Shown piece after piece: positions 30,049 to 38,633 of a stretch of DNA of 64,000 bases (the stretch's first letter is position 1; the number at the start of each line of letters is the position of its first letter). The notes below the pieces were generated by a model that saw nothing but the letters and a program-made list of their open reading frames with translations, had not been told where the DNA came from and made no database searches. Both the position numbers and the translations under genes were made by a program. The stretch covers positions 310,001 through 374,000 of the forward strand of contig JAGTXO010000013.1 of NCBI GenBank assembly GCA_019448385.1, read 5' to 3'. Origin of the DNA: Diacronema lutheri. Its lineage: Eukaryota > Haptophyta > Pavlovophyceae > Pavlovales > Pavlovaceae.

Positions 30049-32541
30049 CACATTGGTGGCGGCGGCAGCGGCGACGGCGGGCGCGCATGGGCGCGCGGCA
30101 CGCGGCCGCGCTCGGCAGCGTCAGCCAGCCGTCAGGATGGCGCAGCGCTCGGATCCGACGACGGCGGTGGCGGGCGTGGCAGTTCCGTCGGCCGCCGCGC
30201 AGCGCGCGGCGCGCGGACGGCGCACGCGACGTGGCGCACGGAGCGTGCGGACGGCGGTTCCGAGCAGGGTTTGGACCCGGGTTCGGACGTGGGTTCGGAC
30301 TCGTCCGGATGGGACGGGCAGCCGATCGAAGGCCTGGGCAGCCCGCTCTCGTCGAGCGATGAGGCCGAGCCCGCCGCGCGCGTCGACGCGGACGCGGACG
30401 TGGCGTCGGCTGCGAGCACCGCGATGCGCCAGCCGCGCGCCGGCGGCGATGCCAACGGCTCGCCGCGCACGTCGCGCGTTGACGCGGCCGAGTCGTCGTC
30501 GGTGCTGCCGCGACTGCGGCGCACATCGCTCGTGGAGGCCGCCGCCGCCGCCGCGAGCAAGCCGCGTCGCGCGCGCCACCTCCGTCTCGTGCGCACGACG
30601 CGGCCGTCGCAGCGGCGGCAGGACGGGCGTGCAAGGAGCGACGATGCTCCGCTTCCGCCCACGTCCATCTACCACACAGACAGCCCGCCGTCGTCAGTGG
30701 CGCCGTCGGACGGGTCGGCGCCCTCGCCGCAGCGCGCGCGCTCCGTGCGCCCGCATGCGCCGCCGCCGGCCCCGCGCGCGCCGGCGGCGGTGCGCGCGGG
30801 GGCACGAGCCGGGTGCGACGCTGACGTGGTGCAGTCGCTGTCGATCGGCATCGTCTCGCGCCTCTGCGCGCAGCCGGTGCTCGCCGAAGCGCTCTTCGCG
30901 CACGGCGGCGGGGCCGTGCTCTCGGCGATAGGCACGTCGGACGGTGTCGCCTTCTCCGCGCGCCAGCGGCTGCTCGCGGGCGCGGCGCTCAACAGCGCGA
31001 GCCGAGACGACACGCTGCGCGGCGCACTGCAGCCGACGCTCGAGCTGGTCGCGACGGCGCTGCTCCGCGACGTTGGAGCCACCGCCGCGCGCAGCAGCGA
31101 GGCGCTCTCGCCGCGCGCGCACGACACCTCCTTCGAGATGATCGCGATGGGCTGCCGCACGCTCGCGCGCGCCGCGCTGCTACCACGCTGCCACGCGATC
31201 CTTCGTCATGGCGGTACGCGCGCGCTCGTCGCGGTCGTCGCGTGCAGCGACGCGCTGCCCGTGCACTGCACGGAGAGCGCGCTCGCCGCGCTCGTCAACC
31301 TGTCCAACGAGCCGCACAACCAGCTCGCGCTCGTCGCGCACGGCCTGTGGGCGCTGCTGCCGGTCGTGCACGCGCCGCCGAGCGCGCGCGCGTTTGAGCT
31401 CGCGGCCGGCACGCTTGCAAACCTCGCCGCGAATCCGGCCGCTCGCGCGCAACTCTACCAGGCGGAGCTTGTGCTCCAGTCGGCGCGCTGGTCCGGCGTG
31501 CGCGCACCGCGCGACGCGCCTGACCAGGAGGACGACGCCGAGATGCGACGGCCGGCAGCGGGCGCGCGCCGCGCGGTGGCCAACGCACGGCAGCCGGCGG
31601 CCGGCGGTGGCGCGAGGCAGCGCGGCGCGGCGGCGCGCGCCGATGACGGCGGCGAGGACGAGCAGCGGCCCACGCCGCTTCACGCCGAGACCAACGTTGC
31701 CGCGCGCGCCGACGAGCTGCCGATTGGCGCTGGCGGTGCGCTGGGCGGCGCATCAGCGAACGGATCACCCGCGGCCGACGGCGTGCAACGGGCGATGGAG
31801 CCCACGGATGGCGCGCCGCGCGTGCGGCCGCCACCGCCGCAGCCGGCGCGCATCGCCGACCGCTACGTGCAGTGGGTCGAGCGCCTGTTTGACGAGGAGA
31901 TGGCGCGCGGCGGGCCGGCGACGCCATCCTCTGACGCCGACGCGGGCGCGACCGCTCGCCTGCAGGCGGGAGGGACGGGCGCGCGCACGGGCGGAGCGGG
32001 TGCGGCGGGCGCCGTTCGCGCGCGGGACGCGGCGGGTGCGGGCGCGCGACCGCCCGCGCCAGCGGGCGGCGCGAGCGAGGAGCGGCCTCTGAGTGCGCTG
32101 CGGCTGGCGCGCGACGCGCCGCTCACGGCAGGCGAGCGCGACGAGGTGGCGCGGCGCGTGCGCGAGGCTGCGAGCGCGGTGCGCCTTTTCGGTGCGCGCG
32201 GAGCGGACCTCGCAGCGCCGTCGGCAGAGGAAGCCGCGGATGCGTCGGCGGGCGCCGCGTGGCGCAGGCGCGCGCCGCAGCGCAAGCCGCTGCTCTCGAC
32301 CGAGCAGCTCGCCACTGCCGCGCGCCTGCGCGACGCGACGCGCGACGGGCGTGCGATGGTCGTCGCGCCGCGCGCGCGCGCGCGCGAGCGCGCTGGCGTG
32401 CTACCGCCGTGGGAAGGCGAGGAGCAGGGGCACGGGCAGGGCCTATCCCGATGCAGCTCGCACCGCCTCTCGTCGTCCGCACTCCTGGGCACGACCACCG
32501 CCTCTTTCTCGTCGGGCGCCGGGGCGTCCATTGCCGCCTAG
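26464..32541 (+). CDS. Giant armadillo-repeat protein, N-terminal part
   Basis: Open frame of 2025 residues without introns. Armadillo/HEAT-like helices are clear near the N-terminus (AGAHALWELCCRPENVVSAG, VRELCARALWTLAEQQPARA) and at about residues 1440-1680 (SALAALVNLSNEPHNQLALV, FELAAGTLANLAANPAARAQ). Between them are Ala/Arg-rich and acidic low-complexity segments, including a pure Asp-Gly run coded by the GGCGAC hexamer at 29980-30047. Near the end, RIADRYVQWVERLFDEEMAR looks like a conserved helix. The frame stops at TAG 32539-32541. The next coding block (32599 onward) is in the same frame and carries the region that normally follows in similar armadillo/EF-hand proteins of flagellate protists, so the two are probably one gene. 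Role unknown; a ciliary or scaffold role would be typical. Confidence 0.65.
29980..30047 (+). repeat. GGCGAC hexamer tandem repeat in coding sequence
   Basis: About eleven copies of a 6-bp unit encode an uninterrupted Asp-Gly run inside the armadillo protein. A similar GTGACG array (16232-16270) encodes Asp-Gly in the BUD22-like protein. Confidence 0.8.
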
Positions 32542-32598
32542 CGCCGCGGAGTTCACTTGACGCGCGTGCCTGCGGCAGGCGCAAGTACGCCAAACGCC

Positions 32599-35127
32599 AT
32601 GGGGCCGGGTCTCCCGTCTGCGCTCGCGTCGTCGAGCTCCGCCGGGCTGTTCGGCGTCTGCACGCGGGAGGGCGTGGGCACGGCGGCCTCGATGCTCGGC
32701 TACACGCGCGACGAGGACGGGTCCACATCGCCGCGACTGCAGCCCCTCGCGCCGGCGTCGCGCGACGGTCGCGCGCTGCCGAGCGGCGGCGTCGCGCCGC
32801 GCGCAAACAGCTGGGTGCCCGCCGGCGCTCGCGTGCCACCGGGCGCAGGCGGCTCGCCGCCACGTGCGCTCGACGTGAGCGCCGGCCTGCAGCACGTGAC
32901 GCTGCCGCAGCTCCTCCGCCAGCCCGCGGGCGCGCTCTGGCGCGGCGGGCTGGCGCCAGCGAGCAACCTCGGAGGCGGGCACGTGCTGCTCACGATCGAG
33001 GGAGCTGGTCCGGACGGGATGCCACTCCCGCGCTCGGCTAAGGCGATTCGAGCCGCCGCCGCCGAAGCGCGCGAGCGCTTGGCCATGCGCGACGACGACG
33101 GATGGGGCGTGCGCGCGCGCGCGGACAGCGCGGACGCGCCACGTGCGGATGGCGATGGCAATGGCGCGGACGGCGGCGGGCTGGTGGACGACGGCGTAGC
33201 CGGCGAGCTCGCGCTGGCCGACGGCGACTCGTACGCGCTCGCCGTCGACGAGCCCGCGTCGATGCGCGCGTCAGTGTGCACGTCGTTCGCCATGTCCTCG
33301 AGCGGCGCGGCGCACGCGCGCGGCGCGCACGACACTCCGCCCTCGCCGCAGCCGTGCGCGGTCCACCGGCGATGGGCGCCGCCCGTCGTCGAGGTGCGCT
33401 TCGACGAGTACACGCTGCCGCGCGAGGCGATGGCGGACGTCGAGCGCAGGCTGCACGGTGCCGAGTTTGAAATGGGCCGGCGGCTGCACCGCCCGTTTGC
33501 GCTCGTCCTCGCGCGCGAGCACGCGCACGCCAAGTTTGTCTTCGCGCCGGATGGGGCGAGGGCGCAGCCGCTGATCGGCTCGGCGGCGCGGCTCGCGGCT
33601 GAGGCGGAGGAGGAGCTGCTCCGCGCGCGCATGCGCCGCGAGGTGAAGACCGCCTTCGTGCCATCGTCGCACCTGCGCGGCCAGATGTGCTCGTGGGAGG
33701 CGATCGACGGCACACGCTACGCCGACGGCGAGTTCACGCTGCTCGAGCTGCCGGACGGCACGCGCCGACGACTCTATCACGTCGGCGCGGCGCGCCGGCT
33801 TGCGCATCCCGAGCCGGAGCCCGCATTGAGTGCGCCATGCTCGCTCGATGACGTGACGTCGACGGGCGGCGCGCTGCCTGCGCCACCGCCGCCGCCGCCG
33901 CCGTGTGCGCGCGACGTGCGGCTGGTGCCGCGCATCTTTCCGAGCGCGCCGCTACCGAGCACGCACACGCTCCCCGTCGGCACCGAGCCCGGCGCCTGGC
34001 ACGGCATGGTTCCCTTCCCGCCGTTGCCGCTCGTCGCGCGCGAGCGCGTCGTGCTTGCAATGCCCGCGCTGCGCACGCCGCACCGAGAGGCGGTGGGCGA
34101 GAGGTGGCACCTCGACCGGTCGATCTGGCGGCCGCGCAGCCGCACGGCCGACTCGCGCAGCTACTGGGATTCGGACGACGTGCTGCTCCGCGCCTTCGAG
34201 CTCGACTGGGCGCGCTCGTCAGTCTCGCGCTTCCGCGCGCTTGTCGGCGCGACCGACGACGCCGCAGGCGACGCGCTGCTCAGCTCCGTCAAGGGCGCGG
34301 TGCGCGCGCACGCCGAGACGATCTACCGCGCCTTCCGACATTACGCCGCGCTCGACCACTCGCACGACGGCTACCACATCGGGCTGAGCGCGTACACTGC
34401 CTTCCTCAACGACTGCCGCATCCCGACTCGGCCTTCTGCCGGCAGAAGGACCTGGACGGGCTTTTTGTCCTCGCCAATGTCGAAGAGCGCGGCTCGGCCA
34501 ACTCGCACGACCAGGCCGCGCTGGACGCGCTCGACGCCGACCGCGCGCTCATGCGATTCGAGTTTGTGCAGCTGCTCGTGCTGATCGCGATCGCAAAGTT
34601 CCCACCCGACGGCGAGCGAGCTGCCGGCGCGGCGCCGCCGACGCACGCGCGCGCGCCGACAGCCGTCGCCGACGCGGTGACGGTTCTGCTCGGCCAGTTC
34701 ATCGAGCCCAACCTGCCGCCGTACGCGGCGCTCCCGTCGGACACGTTCCGCGACTTGAAGCTGTATACGCCTACGCTGCCGCCTTTTTCGACCAGCTTGT
34801 CAAGGACGGTGCAGAGCGCGCACAAGGCCTGCGGCCTGCGCCACGCGCGCGTCACCGCCTCCATTGCGCGCACGCGGCGCGCGCAATTGACGCGCGCGCC
34901 GCGCCGCTCGCGCGTTTCGCGCCCGCGCTGCCGCCGGCATGCACGCCGCAGGCGAAAGCAAGTCCTTCGTGCTGAGCAAGCGCGTCGACACGGTCGCCGA
35001 GCAGACGGAGGGGCGCGCGCTCGAGGATGTTCTCGCAAAGTGCCTCGACCTTATCATCGGCCGGCTCGACCAGACTGGCGACGGCACGGTGAGCCAGCGC
35101 GAGTTCGAGCTCGCGCTCAAGCAGTGA
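32599..35127 (+). CDS. EF-hand C-terminal part of the armadillo protein (interrupted)
   Basis: Begins in the same frame as the preceding block, 57 bp after its stop; ATG 32599 is the first in frame. Residues include APPVVEVRFDEYTLP, REVKTAFVPSSHLRGQMCSW, WHLDRSIWRPRSRTADSRSY, then LLRAFELDWARSSVSRFRAL and YRAFRHYAALDHSHDGYHIG. At about 34421-34426 the frame slips by one base: LNDCRIP continues as DSAFCRQKDLDGLFVLANVE in the next frame. A second slip near 34755-34770 separates SDTFRDLKLYT from YAAAFFDQLVKDG. After an intron (GTGCAG to CGCAG, about 34809-34951) the last exon holds a canonical EF-hand calcium loop, DQTGDGTVSQRE. Each slip could be a base-calling error in GC-rich DNA or real decay. 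Confidence 0.55.
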
Positions 35128-35203
35128 CGCGCGCAGAGGTCTGCCGCACGTCCCTGTGAGCACCGACCAAATTTTAAAAAGTTTCTGTCGTCTCGTGCCC
35201 GCC

Positions 35204-35824
35204 ATGATCGGCAGGCTGATCCGCCGTGGGGCAACGCTTGCCGCGGCCGCGCGCCGCGCGCCGCTGTCGAGCTCGGCCGGGCCCGCGCCCGCGCCGGTTT
35301 TGGGCAATGCCGAGGCGTTTGATCCGCTCGCCGAGCTTGCCGGTGTGCGCCGCATCCTTAAGCTGCCGGCCGCGACACTCAAGCCGGCCCGGCCGGCGTC
35401 CGCTCGCGGAAGCGCGCCCGTACGGCTCGAGGGCTTCTCGATCCCGCCGCAGCGGGGGGCGCTGCGCGGTCTCACCACGATCTTTGGCGTCGGCAAGTTC
35501 CAGGCGAGTCGCCTCTGCGCCAAGGCCTACTTGAGCGAGAGCTTGCAGGTCGCGCAGTGGACCAACGCGGACATTGAGCGGCTCACGGCCGCGCTGCAGC
35601 AAATGAGCAGCGACGAGGCCAACGCAGCGGCGCCCGCGTACCTGCGCTTTGAGTACGGCGCGCGCCTTCGCCGGCGCTACGGCGACGACATCCAGAAGCT
35701 CAAGTCTGCCGGCACCTACCGCGGGCAGCGGCACACGCGTGGGCTGCCGTTGCGCGGCCAGCGTACCAAGTCCAACGCGCGGACGTCGCGGCGCAGGCAG
35801 CGATACGACGTCACCGCGCAATAG
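35204..35824 (+). CDS. Mitochondrial small ribosomal subunit protein uS13m
   Basis: Single-exon, 206-residue protein. The first 30 residues (MIGRLIRRGATLAAAARRAP) form an arginine-rich, acid-free leader typical of mitochondrial import. The S13 fold is recognised from LTTIFGVGKFQASRLCAKAY (helix-hairpin-helix), EYGARLRRRYGDDIQKLKS and the diagnostic C-terminal GTYRGQRHTRGLPLRGQRTK followed by NART, which contacts the decoding-site head rRNA and P-site tRNA. About 60 residues between leader and domain are unconserved. The 3' end converges on the adenosyltransferase gene with 125 bp between stop codons. An upstream in-frame GTG is not needed. Confidence 0.93.
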   Translation: MIGRLIRRGATLAAAARRAPLSSSAGPAPAPVLGNAEAFDPLAELAGVRRILKLPAATLKPARPASARGSAPVRLEGFSIPPQRGALRGLTTIFGVGKFQASRLCAKAYLSESLQVAQWTNADIERLTAALQQMSSDEANAAAPAYLRFEYGARLRRRYGDDIQKLKSAGTYRGQRHTRGLPLRGQRTKSNARTSRRRQRYDVTAQ

Positions 35825-35949
35825 CGCGTGCGCGTGCCGAGGTCTGGCGTCCACCGATTCCGTCGCGCGACCCCTTCAAAATGAACTCTGAAAGGCCGGG
35901 CCGTACTTGGCATCGGCATCGTGGGACCCCCGCGCTGCCGGTGGGTGCC

Positions 35950-36597
35950 TCAGCTTTTACGTGGCACCTCGAACAGCCCGCCCTTGCTGTACGCCGATTC
36001 GGGCTTGCCCTCCGCGTAGGCCGCGTGCCGCGCCGCGACGAAAAGGAAATCGGAAAGCCGGTTCAGGTACTCCTGCACCTCCGCCGGTGTGTCGCCGGCG
36101 AGCACGAGCGGCGTGGTGCTGCGCTCGGCGCGGCGGCAGATGGTGCGCGCGAGGTGGAGCAGCGTGCTGCAGCGCCCACCAGAGTAGAGCACAAAGTTTG
36201 TGAGCGGCGGCAGCTCGCGCTCGAGCTCGTCGATCCAGCCCTCGAGTCGCGCCGTCTCCGCCCGATCGAACGCGGCAAGCTTGCGCTTCTGCTCGTCCGC
36301 AGTGGTGGTGAGTGGCGTGGCGATAACCGAGCCTATGTCGAGCAGCCGGCACTGGATCCACGTGATCTGCGAGCGCAGGAGCGCCGTGTCGCCCGCACAA
36401 AACTCAGCCGCGACGCCGAGCGATGCCGACAGCTCGTCTGTGTCGCCGAGCGCGCAGAAGACCGCGTCGGCCTTGCTGCGGCGCTCGCCATTATAAAGCG
36501 ACGACTTGCCCTTGTCGCCGCCCCGCGTGTAGATCCGCACGCCGCGTGACGGCGCAGCGCCCAAGCGCGGCGCGCGCGCCAAGATCGAGCGCAGCAT
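35950..36597 (-). CDS. ATP:cob(I)alamin adenosyltransferase (PduO/MMAB type)
   Basis: Makes adenosylcobalamin for methylmalonyl-CoA mutase in the mitochondrion. 215 residues, the usual length. After a short basic leader (LRSILARAPRLGAAPSRGVR) come the ATP-binding segment TRGGDKGKSSLYNGERRSKA, the helix VFCALGDTDELSASLGVA, and the C-terminal block FVLYSGGRCSTLLHLARTIC followed by RRAER, with the arginines that contact ATP and cobalamin in the family. YLNRLSDFLFVAARHA closes the helix bundle. Its presence implies import or salvage of vitamin B12 and use of B12-dependent mutase. The start at 36597 lies 33 bp from the divergent ELM1-like start. Confidence 0.93.
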   Translation of the reverse strand: MLRSILARAPRLGAAPSRGVRIYTRGGDKGKSSLYNGERRSKADAVFCALGDTDELSASLGVAAEFCAGDTALLRSQITWIQCRLLDIGSVIATPLTTTADEQKRKLAAFDRAETARLEGWIDELERELPPLTNFVLYSGGRCSTLLHLARTICRRAERSTTPLVLAGDTPAEVQEYLNRLSDFLFVAARHAAYAEGKPESAYSKGGLFEVPRKS

Positions 36598-36630
36598 GGA
36601 AGACGGGAGAAGTCCGTCCAGTTCGGGGCG
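36598..36630. promoter_or_regulatory. 33-bp shared promoter, tightest pair in the window
   Basis: Only 33 bp separate the adenosyltransferase and ELM1-like start codons, so transcripts of at least one gene must begin inside the other's coding region or be nearly leaderless. No core motif is recognisable. Confidence 0.5.
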
Positions 36631-37794
36631 ATGGAGATCGCCGTCTTGTCGAATGGCGTCGTTGGCGCGGAGAAGCAGGCGATCGCGCTGGCGCGCGCGT
36701 CTGGCCGGGCGTTCCGCGTGCTGCGCATCGTGCCGCACCCTCTTCTCGCGCGCGCGCCCACCTCGGCGCAGCTGCTCGTCGCGCGCATCGGCGGCGTGCG
36801 CGCGTCCCTCTTCGACCAGCGATGCGGTGACGTCGAGGCGCTTTTCGCGCGGCCGCTGCCCGCCTTCGCGGTCAGCTGCGGCCGCGCGTCAATCCTCGCG
36901 AGCGTGTGCCTGCGCGCGCTCGGCGCGGGCGCGCTGCGCACCGTGCACATCCAGCACCCGCGCTGCGACCTCTCCGAGTTTGACCGCGTCGTGCTCCCAC
37001 GCCACGACATCGCGCACGCGCGCGTGGGTGCGGGCTGGGGGCGGGCATTCGGCTGGGCCGACGGCGCGAGGGCCCACGTCCCTTGCAACGCGCTCGTCAC
37101 AACGGGTAGCCTGCACGCGATCGACGACGCAGCGCTCGCCGCGGCCCGTGCGGGCGCGGCTCCTGGGTCGGGCGACACACAGCCGCCGTCGCCGCGTGTC
37201 GCGCTGCTGCTCGGCGGACCGACCGTGGCGGCACCCTACTCGGTGGAGGCAGCGGCGCGCGTGCTGCATGGCGTGCACGACTCGGTGCGCGCCGCGGGCG
37301 GCTCGCTCATGGTGACGACCTCGCGCCGCTCGCCGCACACGCTCGCACGGGCCGTCGCGGAGCTCGCGAGCGTCGACCCGGCCGTGTGCGCGTGGGGCGT
37401 GGCGGACGGCCGGGCCAACCCCTATCTTGCCTTCCTGGCGTGCGCGGAGCACCTCATCGTCACCGCCGACTCGGTCAACATGGTGACCGAGGCGTGCGCG
37501 GCCGCGCACTTCACCGGCGCGAGCGTGCACGTTGCGCTCGGAGACGCGTGTGCGTCGTCGCGCGCGTGCGCACTGCGCGCGCGCGGCGCCACGCGCCGGT
37601 TGCGGAGCTTTGTTGGCAGCCTTTTCGACGGCGCCGCGGCTCTGCCGCTCCGGTCAGACGGCCGCCTCGCGTTCGACGGCGCAGCAGCCGCCTCGGTCGG
37701 GCGCTCGGCCGGCGATGGCGAAGCGCTGAGGCGCGAGATCGCGCTCCAGCCAATGCGCATCGCGCGCGCAGCCTTCGGTGTCGTGGACGACTGA
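36631..37794 (+). CDS. ELM1/DUF1022-like mitochondrial-fission family protein
   Basis: Single-exon, 387-residue protein resembling plant ELM1 and bacterial DUF1022 proteins, which have a GT-B-like fold. Diagnostic segments: GAEKQAIALARA, AVSCGRASILASVCL, TVHIQHPRCDLSEFDRVVLP followed by HDI, TTGSLHAID, VALLLGGPT, LMVTTSRRSP and ITADSVNMVTEACAA, where the glycine-rich GGPT and the (V/I)TADSVNMVSEA block define the family. Plant ELM1 recruits dynamin DRP3 to mitochondria; bacterial members suggest an ancestral glycosyltransferase-like enzyme, so either role is open. The first ATG is used. The stop lies 21 bp from the convergent UPRT stop. Confidence 0.8.
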   Translation: MEIAVLSNGVVGAEKQAIALARASGRAFRVLRIVPHPLLARAPTSAQLLVARIGGVRASLFDQRCGDVEALFARPLPAFAVSCGRASILASVCLRALGAGALRTVHIQHPRCDLSEFDRVVLPRHDIAHARVGAGWGRAFGWADGARAHVPCNALVTTGSLHAIDDAALAAARAGAAPGSGDTQPPSPRVALLLGGPTVAAPYSVEAAARVLHGVHDSVRAAGGSLMVTTSRRSPHTLARAVAELASVDPAVCAWGVADGRANPYLAFLACAEHLIVTADSVNMVTEACAAAHFTGASVHVALGDACASSRACALRARGATRRLRSFVGSLFDGAAALPLRSDGRLAFDGAAAASVGRSAGDGEALRREIALQPMRIARAAFGVVDD

Positions 37795-37815
37795 CCGGCG
37801 CGCGAGCGAGCGTCG

Positions 37816-38543
37816 TCAACCCCCATAGAATCGATCTCCGAAGTCGCCAAGGCCGGGCACGATGAACTTGCGCTCGTTCAGGCGCTCGTCGGTCGCGCAC
37901 GTGATAATCTGCACGGCTGGATGCGCTGCGTGCACGCGCGCGATTCCTTCCGGGCACGACAGGACGTTGAGAAAGATGATGAACGCCGCGCGCACGCCGC
38001 GCTTGAGCAGCGCGTCGATCGCCATCATCGCCGAGCCGCCCGTCGCAAGCATCGGATCGCACAGCAGCACGTGCATGCGAGCGATGTCGGCGGGTAGCTT
38101 CTCGTAGAAGAGGCGGGGAATCGCCGTCTGCTCGTCGCGCTGGATGAGCAGCTTGCCGACGCGCACGCCCGGCCACGCGGCGCGCACCTCCTCCACGAGC
38201 GAGTCGCCCGCACGCATGATGGAGACGGCGCACACGGCGGACGCGACGAGCAACTTCTCGCCCACGAATGTGCCGCACGGCGTCGTCACCTCAATGCGAG
38301 TGTGCGGCAAGCACGCGATGCCCTCCTCGGCGAGCAGGCGCATGAGCCGGCGCGCGTGCGCGGCAAATGCCTCGTGAGGCGTGCTCGCGTCGCGCATCAC
38401 CTGCCAATGCGCGTGGCGAGGCGAAAGAAGGCGTGAGCCGGGCGGTGGCAGGGCGGTGCCTTGCCGCCGCGCATCGGCGTGCGCCCCACCGTCATCAGGT
38501 GCGTGATCGCGCGCGATTCGAGCGTGTGGACGGCTGTCACCAT
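37816..38543 (-). CDS. Uracil phosphoribosyltransferase, two exons
   Basis: Salvage enzyme converting uracil and PRPP to UMP. Exons 38490-38543 and 37816-38400 join in phase 0 (212 residues, the normal size) and give VHTLESRAITHLMT joined to VMRDASTPHEAFAAHARRLM. Catalytic features: IMRAGDSLVEEVRAA, the flexible-loop region GKLLIQRDEQT, the PRPP-binding loop LLCDPMLATGGSAMMAI and the uracil-binding C-terminus FIVPGLGDFGDRFYGG. Short N-terminus with no obvious transit peptide, so probably cytosolic. The intron begins GTGGGG rather than GTGCGC. The first exon encodes only 18 residues and is assigned by homology; an additional upstream exon cannot be excluded. Confidence 0.9.
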
Positions 38544-38633
38544 CGCTGCGGCACACGGCCCAAGGGATAATACCTTTCTTTTTGATCGAAACGTTGTACT
38601 TAGTAAACACCGTTCCCTTGCACGGCCGGCAGC
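38544..38633. promoter_or_regulatory. A/T-rich shared promoter of UPRT and PAN/PAP-like genes
   Basis: A 90-bp spacer whose core (about 38568-38612) is markedly A/T-rich, with GGATAATACCTTTC and ACTTAGTAAAC. This contrasts with the surrounding CG-rich DNA and is the best candidate core promoter in the window. Confidence 0.5.
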
